From NCBI GenBank assembly GCA_028386065.3, contig JAKUCV010002525.1, positions 79,668-143,667 of the forward strand: a stretch of DNA of 64,000 nucleotides, read 5' to 3'. Below the pieces are notes generated by a model, which saw nothing but the letters and a program-made list of their open reading frames with translations, ran no database searches and had not been told where the DNA came from. Every line of letters starts with the position of its first letter. The first letter of the stretch is position 1. The translations under genes were made by a program, and so were the position numbers. Of this stretch, positions 20,331 to 31,358 are shown in pieces. Source of the stretch: Turnera subulata. Its lineage: Eukaryota > Streptophyta > Magnoliopsida > Malpighiales > Passifloraceae.

Positions 20331-21330
20331 AAGAGAATCCAACTAAAAGCCGATAACCCGATTATCGCAACTCGAGTCCAGAGAGAACCTTGAGAGAATT
20401 GGGAGAGGACCCAAAGCCGGGTCCCAGCACCCGCAAACTGTGAGATGAGAAAAACCATGAGAGAAGCCGCCTAGGGGAGGGCACCCAGTCAAGAACGCAC
20501 CCAGTTAGGAAAGCCAAGGACCCAGTCTTTGTAAACCCGAGGGGAACCCAGTTTAGAGTCCAGCCCAGTTAGGAGAATTCAGCCAAAAGCTAAAGACTCG
20601 GTCTTTGCACTCCAAAAGAGAACCAACAAATCCATAAGGTGAGCAAACATATAAGAAAATAAGAGAACAAGAGGTACCTAGAGGTTAGACAACTGAGCCA
20701 TGAAAGAAAACCCGAGGACCTGATCCTTGCAATCTTGAAAGGAGCCCAGAACAAACCGACCACGAGAAAATAGAGAACCATGAGGGATCCAGACCTTGAG
20801 AGAATTAAGAGAGAACATAAAGCCGGGACCCAGCTCCCGCAGTCCATGAGAGAAGGGAAACCAGACGTGAAGGAGCCCAGATGAGAGAAAAGCCAGAGAG
20901 GAGTCCAGACATGAGGATTCCAGACATAGAAGAACCCAGACAGAAGAGAGATGAGAAGGAAACCAGACATGAACAACCCAAATAAGAAAAAACCATGAGG
21001 GAGTCCAGATGCGAGGAAATCCAGATAAGGAGGAACCGTGAGTAGAGCGAAGCAAACCGGAGACGAGGGCATCCAGATATGAGGGAAGCCAGACATGAGG
21101 AAAACCAGCCATGAGGGAGAAAACCATCAGGGAGTCCAGACATAAGTGATCCAGACATAAGGAAAACCAGTAAGCCAAGAGCCCAGCCCTTGCAAACCTA
21201 AGGTGACCAGACCTTGAGACATACAAGTCAGAAGCCGGGAACCCAGTTCTTGCAATAAGGAAACCAGACGAAAGCCGTGTATCCAATACCCGCAAAACTA
21301 AAGCCGAGGACCTGATTCTAGCAAAACCCT
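20330..21330. repeat. degenerate short-word repeat region of the Tat element
   Basis: Built from variants of CCAGACATGAGG, GAGAGAACC and CCCAG(TT/CC)CTTGCA. The words repeat irregularly, densest at about 20860-21170. The stop-free stretches on minus across it encode only Ser/Gly/Phe/Leu-rich repeats. Confidence 0.75.
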
Positions 21331-21740
21331 GGGATGAGATGATTCTCAAAGACCAAACAGAATCCTGCCGACAAGGATGAGATGATTCCAAGTCAACAAC
21401 ACGATAGATGGGATGATTCCATCGCCCCGGGATGAGATGATTCTCGGAAACCATATCTTGGGATGAGATGATTCGCAAAGACCAAACATAATCCAACCGA
21501 CAAAGATGAGATGATTCTTTGTTAACAACCCGATAGATGAGAAGATTCTATCGCCCAGGGATGAGATGATTCTCGAAAACCATAGCTTGGGATGAGATGA
21601 TTCCCAAATAGAATCCAGCCGATAAGGATGAGATGATTCCTTTGTCAACAACCCGATAGATGAGATGATTCTATCGCCTCGGGATGAGATGATTCCCGAA
21701 ATCCAAGGGCCAGTCCCTCAAAACTTTAGGATGAGATGAT
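21328..21740. repeat. minisatellite with about 128-bp unit built on GATGAGATGATT
   Basis: About three units, with equivalent points at 21334, 21462 and 21591. Each unit holds four GATGAGATGATTC words (or GATGGGATGATT-type variants) alternating with segments such as CAACAACCCGATAGATG and ATCGCCCCGG. The same GAGATGATT word occurs at several places inside the flanking LTRs, for example near 21948 and 22045. Confidence 0.85.
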
Positions 21741-21854
21741 TCCTGAAAAGGGGCATGGGATGCTCCGAAACTTGGCACACACCACACATCTATCACTCAA
21801 ATTTGGTTGTTCTTTTCTCGCGTTGTTTCATCTTTAATCTATAAAGACTCATCA

Positions 21855-21866
21855 ACGAGGGGCATC
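21855..21866 (+). other. polypurine tract of the Tat-type element
   Basis: ACGAGGGGCATC directly before the 3' LTR start TGTGAACACCCG; a weak tract, interrupted by pyrimidines. Confidence 0.55.
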
Positions 21867-23447
21867 TGTGAACACCCGAATTTGACCCATGAATTTTCTA
21901 CTAGGATTAGATTTTAAACATACTTGAACCTGGAATTGATGAGATGATTCAATCTTAGGATTAAGACATGTCATGGATTTAACTTAGTAAAAATAATATA
22001 TTTTAGCAATTTAGGCCCCTATGTATTTGAACTCTAGGGTTAATGAGATGATTTAATCTTAGAATAAAATATATAATAAGGTTTATTTAGGCTGGAATAT
22101 ATCATTTGGGACTTTTATCTATTCTTTTATCCAAGTATATTGAGATGATTTATTTTTGGGTTAAAAATAGGTTTAAGGGCACAAATTGATTTTCCATAGT
22201 TTGATTAGCCCATTAACACAATTCTTGCAGATTAATTTTAGCTCTGATTTTCGTGGAAAATCAGAGTTAAATCATCATTTAAGTAGATTTTGTGTTTTTG
22301 GTATGATTTTGCTTAAAATGGATATCAATGTGTAATCAATCAATCTTGGAATGATTTAGGGGAGTAGGGATCAAGTAACTGAATGATTCTGGGTTAATTA
22401 GGGGTTAATTACGCGGAAGGATCAAGTTAGAGCTGAATTAGGGGGATTGGGGGTCAAAAAAGGAAAGAACGAGAGACACGTGGGGTGACCGGCGGTCGTC
22501 GCCGGTGCTGGCGGTCCTCCTCACATGACCGCCGGAACTGGGGTCATCCAAAGGATGAACGCCGGCGGCGGCGGCGGCCATAGGTTCCCAGAACACTCAA
22601 TTTTCTCTGATTTTGTTTCTAATTCGAACCTACGCGGTTTTGGACTAGATTTTCGGGGCGTAATCTTCACCATTAAGCAGGTTCACGCCCCTAGACTTCT
22701 CAGAGCACTATAAATTGGACCCCTGACACAAATTTCCAGGGGGACAATCTTTCTCACACATACACCCATAAAGCCTTGAGTGCTTGGAGAAACTCTATCT
22801 CTCTAAGTCTATAGATACATTTTTAGGCAGAAACTCTGAAGGAATTTTGTGGGAAGCATCAACAATAGTCCAGAAAGGAAGAGTCAAGAAGAGAATCAAC
22901 CATTGAGCTTAGAAGATGAAAGATGATGGGTGTAGAGCTCAACCCATTGCAAGGAGCTAGAGGAGGGCTATCGGAGGTAACACTAAACCTTCTTTTGATT
23001 TATCCTTGTTGATTATTTTCTGATGCTTTTGATGATGTAAGTGGCCGATTTGTGCCATGTTTAGAACTACGTGGCTTTGAGCCCGATCACTGGGGTACGT
23101 AGGTAGTCTCAGTTTTACAACGGGACGCAAGCCAAATCTTCATCTTCTCCCCCATTCTTTTATTTTCCACACATGCACACTTGCACCAGGCACACTTGCA
23201 TTTTGCAATTACACATAGTCTCGATCTAACACGGATGGGTGCCTAACACCTTCGCATCTGTGACGAACCCCCGATCCCATGGCTTTGGTTCGCCATGACC
23301 ATGTAGCCTAAATGAGTCATATGAAGGTTTTTCCCAAGTTTTGTCCTTAATAAAATTTGGGTGGCGACTCCATTGTCATGGGATTGACCCGAGGAAGAAG
23401 GTGAAAGGATTAGGTGAATGGGCCCAAGTGATTTTGGGTCGGGTATT
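21867..23447 (+). repeat. 3' LTR of the Tat-type element (last bases missing)
   Basis: Starts TGTGAACACCCGAATTTGACC and ends at GGGTCGGGTATT, where the 5' copy continues CACA. TATA box CACTATAAATT at 22709-22716. The hairpin equivalent is at 22510-22533, and a GGC/GCC triplet run lies at 22559-22581. Confidence 0.88.
22709..22716 (+). promoter_or_regulatory. TATA box in the 3' LTR of the Tat-type element
   Basis: GAGCACTATAAATTGG. The related LTR fragment at 52725-52733 reads CTCTATAAATAG at the same place, while the 5' LTR copy reads ACAATAAAC. Confidence 0.65.
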
Positions 23448-24660
23448 GATATATATACCTTGAGCATCCATTGTCTAGGATCCATTCATCCCCTGTCACC
23501 TGCGTAAAACAATTAGGTTTTAGGTACTCAAACTAATTTCGATCCTAAGAGGAACTTTAAGCTGGTCATATCGCCATAATTTTTCACGTTTCTTTCTAAC
23601 AGTTGTTCTATATCTATGGTTTTTGTTCCTTACTCATAACAGACACAGTGTATAAGCTTGATTCCCTTGTAAATATGTTAAAACGTCAATAAAATATCGT
23701 TTAGTATTAAAAAAAAATAATTTGGATCCTATGGGGTTAGATCTGGTTCCTTTTGGAGCCCACACATATCTAACATTTTCATTACTTTTTTTAATCCACC
23801 AGGCTTTGATGCCGTGACCCTTCTTTCCACAGTAATAGCAAGTAATACGTGGTGCATGATAATGTGTGTGCATATGTTTACTAGAAGAATATTCATAAGA
23901 GTTTCTCCTATATCTATGTGACTGCACTCTACGTTTTGGTTTGTTAAAAACCAGATTTGGCCTGTATGACATATTCTTTCTATTGGTTTTCTAGCAACCA
24001 GATTTGACATACTTGACCCAAAAGCATAGTCATTAACATACTTGTGTGTCCTATCATTTCTTACGAGTGAGGTATCGGGCTTGTATGGCTCACTAAATTC
24101 TGCCCTTACAAATCGCATAGTATGATTTGGTTTCTCAGCAACCAAATGTGTAGCACCTAATCCTTCTTTTTGCATAGGATTTCTTTGCTGTCCTAACAAC
24201 ATATTCAGATTATTGGTACTACCAGTAAACTTCTCTAGAGAAGATTTTAGATCAGTGACATGCTTCTCAAGTACACTCTTTTCATTTTCAAGAACTTTAC
24301 ACATATCATTCATGCAAGCATATCCCTTATAAAGTTCATCATAAGCATTCTTTAGAGCAAACTTGTCTGCTTTTAAGTCCTCACTTTCATAGCATCAGCA
24401 TTAGCTAACCTAAGTTTCTCATTTTCATTTTTATAAGCCTCTTCATCAAATTCAAGCAAGTCAAGTTTCTTTTTATACTCTTTATTTTTCTTAATTACTT
24501 GCTTATATTTGACATGCAATTTTTCAAATGCATCAAGTAATTCATCAAGGTTTAGATCAGTAGAGTTTGTTACCTCAGAATCTTCTTGGGCCATAAAGCA
24601 TAGGTTTGTCTCCTCCTCGACATCAGAATCTGATGCGTGCTCTACTGTCACAATATGGTT
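23448..24660 (-). pseudogene. copia A, gag C-terminal half and start of protease (truncated)
   Basis: On minus, the left edge cuts the protease right after WILDNGCSR (normally followed by HMTGD). Moving upstream there is a stretch of about 200 bp with stops ending in a T-rich ACGCAG, then the gag end YVWAPKGTRSN, the second knuckle CYYCGKKGHGIKAW with its last Cys replaced by Trp, a coiled-coil region (NLNMLLGQQRN, KVLENEKSVLEKH) and the acidic VEHASDSDVEEETNLCFMAQ part. Frame changes occur near 23960 and near 24350. Homologous to the gag of element D. The other half of this gag is at 42230-42859, but about 80 codons including the first knuckle are missing between the two. Confidence 0.85.
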
Positions 24661-24930
24661 CCTGCAAGTGCACAAGGTAGTTGTAGTACTTTATCAAGCT
24701 CGTATCCACAAGGACTGGGTTGAGTCTGTTTCCCCTTAATTAGACAGTATTAGGCTAAAAATAATAGAAATGAGTGTGAGTGAATTCAAAGTAAAAATAT
24801 TTAATTGAATAAAGTTAACAGTGCGATTGAAGTGAGGAAGTATCGATTGAGGAAGGTCTTAGGCATCCAGGGTTCTCATGCCTCGTTTTCATGCCTTAAT
24901 TTGCCCAATAGTGCCGCAACAGGCTCAGCC
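24661..24930 (-). repeat. outer end of the presumed 3' LTR of B
   Basis: The word TGCAAGTGCACAAGGTAGTTG followed by TCGTATCCACAAGGACTGG resembles the ends of many plant gypsy LTRs. It resumes at 27852 after the inserted solo LTR. Confidence 0.5.
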
Positions 24931-26497
24931 TGTAACGCCCCGGATTTTCGTAATTTGATTTTTTTGGAATTTTCGGAATTTTTATTCCAATCTTAACCTT
25001 GAGGAATTTCTGAATTTTTGAGCAAGGAAATAAATTATTTTTACCTTGGTTACATGGAATTTAGTTGAGGGTATGACGGGTTCAGCTTTCGTTGGAGTTT
25101 AATCGGGTTTCGGGGTTGAGAATTAAGTTTTGAAGTAGTTTCCCCGAAACTACGTCGTTTTGGAACTGTTCACAAAAAAAAAAAAACGTGTTGACCAGGG
25201 GTTGACCGCGCCTAGTGGAACGACATGTCGTCCACTAGGCACAGCCAACCCTAGCCGGCCACACATCCTTTATCTCTTATTTTTTTTCCCTTCTTCTTCT
25301 CCCTTATCTCTTTTTCTCTTCTCCTTCAACCGGCGCCGCCCCTCCTACCTTCCTTCTCTCTTCTTCTTTTCTCTCTCCCTTCCTTCTTCCTTCTTCCTTC
25401 TCCTCTCGTTTTCTCTCCCTCTGTTACTCCTCTTCCTCTCCGGTCTTCCTTCTCTCCTTCGTTTCTTGGCACTCACAAACACACTAGACCCCACTGCCGT
25501 CCCTCTCGTCGCAGCAGGAGCACGACGCCGCCGCCGCTGCTGTCGGTACGGGAGTCCACTCGCGTCGCCGCCGTCGCGAACACGGGTGAGACCTCCTGCT
25601 TTCCTTCTCTTTTCGTTCTCTTGTTTTCCTCCTTTTGGGGTTCTAACTGTGGGTGGTTTTGTGCTGTGGGCGGTGTGTGTATGTGTGTTTGGGCGTTTAG
25701 TTTTGGGTTTTTGGTGGTGGCCAGACGGTGGTGGATTTGTGGTGGTGGTTTTGCGTGTTGGATACTGTCGGGGTGTTTCTGTGGGGGTGCGTCACAGTGT
25801 GCGTGGGTGCCGGCTGTGTGGTGTTCGTGTGTGCTTGTGTTTCTCCGGGCAGAGGTGTGGGGATTTGGTTCCGGCAGAGATTTTCCGGGTAAGGATCTCC
25901 CTCCCATCTTCTTCTTTTCAATTCTGAAATTCAAAAGGGACCCGTGTAGAGTTCTATTTGACGTTGTAGTATTGTTGTTTGATTGTTGAACGGATGGTTG
26001 ATGTGTGTGGGCAGATTCGTTGGGGTCGTTTTGGTGTTTTTGGGTGAATTCCGGCAAGGTCACCGGAATCCGGCGAAGGCTCGGGAATTTTCCGGCGAAG
26101 ACTCGGGTGTTATTCCGGCACTTAACGGTATACTTTAATGTGTAATTTGTATACATTGATGGCATGTACTATAATTCGGAATTGGGTTATGTAATTAATC
26201 GTGTTTAGTGGAAACCGAGACAGGTAGAACCTTAGGCCGGTAAATACCGACACGGGTAGAACCTTAGGCCGGGAATTCATAAACAACATAATGAGTGGGC
26301 CATAGGCTCGGGAAATTATCATTGGGCTTAGATTGTTAGGCCGGAAAGGCTGGGCTCGGGTTTTATTACGTATTATGATTTTCATGACGGATTGGGCCCA
26401 AGCTCATTTAGGATACACTATGTCTAATATGGATTTAATGATGAGTTTTAAGCCCAAAGTAGAATGTGATTGGGTTTAATAGTGATTTTGGTATTTA

Positions 26498-26719
26498 TGG
26501 GCTATAGGCCCAATAATGTGTAATTAATTTAAGATGGGCTTTAGGCCCAATGGCTAGTAATTGAGATGGGCTTTAGGCCCAATAAAATGTAACTAATTTA
26601 AATGGGTTTTAGGCCCAATGGTTTTGGGGAATGTGCTTTAGGCCCAATAAATGGATATTATTTTGAGATGGGCTTTAGGCCCAAAGGGTTCTTATGATAT
26701 GGGCCTTAGGCCCAGGTAT
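26498..26719. repeat. array of TGGGCTTTAGGCCCAA inverted motifs in the Tekay LTR
   Basis: Seven units start at 26498, 26535, 26567, 26603, 26632, 26669 and 26700. Spacings 37, 32, 36, 29, 37 and 31 bp alternate long and short. Each is an inverted GGGC...GCCC with a 4-5 bp centre. The array runs into the N gap. Confidence 0.92.
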
Positions 26720-27533
26720 NNNNNNNNNNNNNNNNNNNNNNNNNNNNNNNNNNNNNNNNNNNNNNNNNNNNNNNNNNNNNNNNNNNNNNNNNNNNNNNNN
26801 NNNNNNNNNNNNNNNNNNNNNNNNNNNNNNNNNNNNNNNNNNNNNNNNNNNNNNNNNNNNNNNNNNNNNNNNNNNNNNNNNNNNNNNNNNNNNNNNNNNN
26901 NNNNNNNNNNNNNNNNNNNNNNNNNNNNNNNNNNNNNNNNNNNNNNNNNNNNNNNNNNNNNNNNNNNNNNNNNNNNNNNNNNNNNNNNNNNNNNNNNNNN
27001 NNNNNNNNNNNNNNNNNNNNNNNNNNNNNNNNNNNNNNNNNNNNNNNNNNNNNNNNNNNNNNNNNNNNNNNNNNNNNNNNNNNNNNNNNNNNNNNNNNNN
27101 NNNNNNNNNNNNNNNNNNNNNNNNNNNNNNNNNNNNNNNNNNNNNNNNNNNNNNNNNNNNNNNNNNNNNNNNNNNNNNNNNNNNNNNNNNNNNNNNNNNN
27201 NNNNNNNNNNNNNNNNNNNNNNNNNNNNNNNNNNNNNNNNNNNNNNNNNNNNNNNNNNNNNNNNNNNNNNNNNNNNNNNNNNNNNNNNNNNNNNNNNNNN
27301 NNNNNNNNNNNNNNNNNNNNNNNNNNNNNNNNNNNNNNNNNNNNNNNNNNNNNNNNNNNNNNNNNNNNNNNNNNNNNNNNNNNNNNNNNNNNNNNNNNNN
27401 NNNNNNNNNNNNNNNNNNNNNNNNNNNNNNNNNNNNNNNNNNNNNNNNNNNNNNNNNNNNNNNNNNNNNNNNNNNNNNNNNNNNNNNNNNNNNNNNNNNN
27501 NNNNNNNNNNNNNNNNNNNNNNNNNNNNNNNNN
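26720..27533. other. assembly gap (814 N)
   Basis: Unsequenced. It begins one unit after the last visible GGGC motif. All long reading frames across it are artefacts. Confidence 0.99.
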
Positions 27534-27851
27534 AGAGGTGCATATCAGCAGGTGGCGGTGCTTTCCTCTCCTCGGGTCGGATCCATAGAGTTCAATGCAT
27601 ACTTGTTATCATTTGTATAGTCTTCCGCTGCATACTCGTCGTTGTGTAAATTGTTGTATAAATGTTACATTGATTATTTTGTTGATATTGTATCCCGGGA
27701 AGAAGGGCATTTTGGTCCTTCTACATGTTATGATTAATTTGATGGATAATTTTGGGATACGGGTGTCCCGGGAATGACAAGGGCAATTTGGTCAAACTAT
27801 TACTAATTTATAACTTATATTAATAAATTGGGACACGGGCGTTTCACAGCC

Positions 27852-29740
27852 TATTTGACGGCTTACGTTTAAAAAGATGTCTTGAAGGGGCTCCCAACCT
27901 AATATACTACCAACGTCTCTCGATCTTATTGATAGCTCCATAAGTTTTTATCTACCCCCTGTCACTAGGTGTAGATTTCCATTAAGGGTGAAGAATAATG
28001 TTGGGGCATGCTTTCCCACAGTCTCTCCTTGTCTTCTATCGAATGGCTAGGGAATGAAGGCTGACTACTATTGGTTTAGCAATCTTGGCTTCACCTCTCG
28101 GTCCTTCACCAAGTTGCTACTAAGTAGGATTAAGCTTCTCTGGAGTCAATCAAGAATCAGATTAAAAATAGGGTTATCTACTTGACTTATGCTGCGATAG
28201 GCTTCACCTCTCGGTCCTTCACCAAGTTGCTACTAAGTAGGATTAAGCTTCTCAGGAGTCAATCAAGAATCAGATTAAAAATAGGGTTATCTACTTGACT
28301 TAACAGGCTCAGCCTGTCGACTGCAAGTAGTTAAGATATAAAGGGTGGTTCTTGCAGGGGCTCGCAACCTATACTGCACACATTTACTTTCGTTCACAGG
28401 TGCCTCCCATGATTCTTACTCATCCTTAGTGCTTTCGCACCGGTCAAATCTAGGGGATTAAGGGCAGTGTTGAGGTTAATTCCTTAATTAGCTCTCGACT
28501 TGGTTAAAAGCTAAGAACTAAGGGTTGGTTGTTAAGGGTCCAACAGCTATGATTTTTCCCCTCGGTTCTTCACCTAGCTACCTGGAATCAAGCATGGGTT
28601 TGATCAAGACTCAAGTATGGATAAAGTTTACAACAACCAAACAAGAAAATCGGTTAAGAACATCAAATGGGCAATTTATTGCAATCGAACAGAGGACATG
28701 TTACACCCCATCAACCTAAGAAGGGTTGTTTAGTTCATAATCAGAGTTACAGAAATAGAGAGGATAAGGGTTGTCATGGTGTTTAGAATGAATTGGAGGC
28801 GGCGACACGATTTCTACCCAGAAAAGGGAGTAGAATCGTGTCCCCTAGAACCCTTGGTGATTCTTGGTTCTGCCCTCGTTCAAGTGTTTCTGCAGGTTTC
28901 TTTTAGTTCCCTCAATCGATTGATTGATTCCTTGATGCCTTCCTTGTTTTCCTTCCTCCTTTTTATAGGCGCGGGTCAGGTCTCTTTTTCCTCTCCCCAC
29001 TTGCTTGGAGGCATGGAGGTTGAGCACGTTGGTTGCCCACGTGCCTGTCAGGATGTAGCGCCATAGGAGGAGGGGGGGGGGGGTATGCAGAAATCCGGCC
29101 GATGCAGGCGAGCAGAAGACTTTTGGAGAGGATATTGATTCTCTAGGTGGATTTTTTTCTCCAGGCAGAATGATTGTTGCTACCTTATCTTCAGAAATTT
29201 TTTCTAATGTGCTTAGGATATGGTTGCAGGTGCCAGTTCTGGGCTGCTACAAGTGGCACAAATTTTATATTCATTCTCCTCTTTTCTGGTTTCTGCAGAA
29301 TGCACAGGCTGAGCCTGTTTACAACTTTTCTTGATTTGTCCTCGAAATCGACCTCATATCTCCATGTGGTTGGCAAGGTGTTACTGAGAACGTGTGAGTT
29401 GAGGATGGGATGGGGGGATTCAATGGACAGTCTGCAATTGGAGGAGGATTTGTGGCCTTGACTAATTCTGCTGTGAATGACAGGCCTGGACAGATCCTGA
29501 AACAAACTCATGCTGTGAATGACAGGCTTAAACAGGCTCATGCTGTGGCAGAGGCTGTTCCTTCGAATTCTTTGGTAAAATCTTCCAAAATTCTTCGAAA
29601 TGCACCTGGAATCACTAATCATACAGTAAGGGATGGAATTGAAGCGAATATGATGAGATAGTCTAAAGCAAGTCATGTAATCATGATAAAATGAGAGAAA
29701 ATGTATCTAAAATCATGCCTAAAACTATGCATATTCCATG
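27852..29740 (-). repeat. main part of the presumed 3' LTR of B, non-coding
   Basis: No gene seen. It holds two tandem copies of a 113-bp unit (28087-28302), a run of G at 29069-29082, and several ACAGGCTCAGCCTGT-like words (28303, 29307, 29535). Confidence 0.45.
28087..28302. repeat. tandem duplication, unit 113 bp
   Basis: The segment from GGCTTCACCTCTCGG at 28087 recurs at 28200 with only one or two differences (for example TCTCTGG against TCTCAGG). Confidence 0.95.
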
Positions 29741-31358
29741 TGCATCGAAATACCCCAAACTGAAGATTTTGCTTGTCCTCAAGCAAACAAGAAAGAAAAG
29801 AAGGCATGATTTTTGAAAGGAAGTGATGGCAGTCCCATTGTATCAAATTTTCACTAGGTTTCTTCCTTGTGACGTCTTAATTCAAGCATCCTCTATTTTC
29901 CTTCAAAACTGCATCGATTCCAAGCAAATTCCTTGTCAGTAGTTTTTGTCATAAAAATCACAGGAATAATTTCGCAACTGGCCTCCATTCCTACTGTCAT
30001 CTGAGGGGTTCAGCCAAGGATTGGAAAGTGAAAAATGTTACCTCATACGCAGACCCATTACCTCTTGTCTCTACTAATGTGCAAAAGTCATCAAGTCAGG
30101 ATCACTAGGACTTTATCTGTGTTGTATAGAGGCTGTGTGAGGGTTGTTCAAGGAAGCTTGATGGATTTGCGCAAAGGTCAATGGTCTGTGAGCTTGATTT
30201 TTCAGTTCTTGTTCTTTGAACAACCTGAGCCTATATAGAGGCTGTTTGACTTCATATTTTTTGAGATCTCATGCTATTCAACAACTGTATTCCCAATGCT
30301 TCAACCATGCTTGATGTAGCAAACGACTCCAATAGGTGGATTGAATTTGTGTACTTGGATGGAGTATCATTTTCCAGATGTTGTCCATGTCTTTTCTCCC
30401 TTTTCTTTATTTTCTTTTTCCTTACCCCTTTTTTTTTAATCTTCTACCCATATTTTTCATTTTCCCTTTTTCTTTTTCAAAGGAGAGGGGAGTACTTACT
30501 TCTGGTGGTATTCTAAATTTGTACAGGCTGAGTATGGGCAATCTTATTTTCAGAATTTGATCAAATCTTGCTCACAGGCTCATTGACAGGGTCAGGCTGT
30601 CTGAAAGAAATTGTGCCCTTAGACACTGATGGCCCCTGTTCTGGTTGCAAATGGTTATGGTGGAATGTGCAGCGTGATTGAATGAAATTGGGCCATCACT
30701 TATCAGCTCAAAATGGGGTTGCAAGGGTTTGATTGAGAAGGGTGTAAGATTTATGGGCTATGTAGGTATGCCAAAGATGGCCTAGATCCTTTCCTTGCTT
30801 GAAGATTCTGCTTTAAATTTCGCCTTGACAGAGGTAAGGACCTGTTATAGGGTATACAGGGTGAGCCCGTTTTGTTTAGAAAATTCTTTAACGGGATCCT
30901 TCTCATCAGACAGAATTTATGGAATGCAGTTGCTCGATTATCCCTGCACTGCTCGTTTTGGGAAAATAAGACAAGTCATGAGATTAGAATCTGATCAGAG
31001 TTAAATGGAATAAAAGGAGGTGCGTAAATATAAGGCAGGCTCACATTGGGAGAAACATAATGAAAATAACTGAGAATTGGAATTGCATTAAAACATCCGA
31101 AAATACATAAAGTTATAAAAATTGCACCCTAAATACCTTAAACTGAAAACTTGCAGTGTCCTCACTGCCAAAACGAATAAAAAAGAAGGGTGCAATGCTA
31201 AAACAAAGATACACAAAGTAAACAACATAACCTAAAAAGAAAAAGAAGAAGGTGCTAGTCTAAGAAATATAAACACAAAAATACCCCAATCTGAAAGTCA
31301 AGTCATGTGGTTGGTTTAGGTTATCCTAGACTAGTCCTATGGTGCTACGTGATGGAGA
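29741..31358 (-). other. non-coding internal region of B
   Basis: No recognisable ORF. It contains the two Athila-type end signals noted for B, a C/T-rich stretch at 30395-30480 and several GGCTGAGCC-type words. Confidence 0.5.

Larger units (their letters stand above)
5212..23447 (+). mobile_element. Tat-type Ty3/gypsy element, without reverse transcriptase, hosting a nested Athila-type element
   Basis: 5' LTR 5223-6749, primer site, leader (6771-6820 resuming at 14809), gag-pro 15366-17513, an antisense gene 18172-19550, a tandem-repeat-rich region, a polypurine tract and the 3' LTR 21867-23447. No reverse transcriptase, RNase H or integrase sequence is seen. Both outer ends are damaged: about the first 25 bp of the 5' LTR and about the last 4 bp of the 3' LTR are missing, so no target duplication can be read. 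The protease motif DNGSALN, the TTGGCG... primer site and the antisense extra gene place it in the Tat lineage. Confidence 0.85.
24931..27846 (+). repeat. solo LTR of a Tekay-type gypsy element (contains an assembly gap)
   Basis: TGTAACGCCCCGG ... GGGCGTTTCA flanked by the 5-bp duplication CAGCC (24926-24930, 27847-27851). It is related to both LTRs of element E (reverse orientation). It holds a C/T-rich stretch (25270-25470), the GGGC array and 814 N (26720-27533). If the gap hides internal sequence, this is a full element instead of a solo LTR. Confidence 0.85.

Noticed and set aside
20590..21496. Long minus-strand ORFs up to 272 codons
   Set aside because: They translate a short-word repeat region (SGF, SGL, SSGxL repetition) in several frames at once and match no family I know.
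25160..26165. ORFs of 255 and 230 codons in the solo Tekay LTR
   Set aside because: They fall in a C/T-rich LTR leader and overlap on both strands; no recognisable domain.
26651..27649. ORFs of about 280-330 codons across the first N gap
   Set aside because: Almost all of their length is N; no coding evidence.
29069..29082. G-run as a quadruplex or regulatory site
   Set aside because: A single homopolymer run of G in decayed LTR DNA; too little to support a claim.
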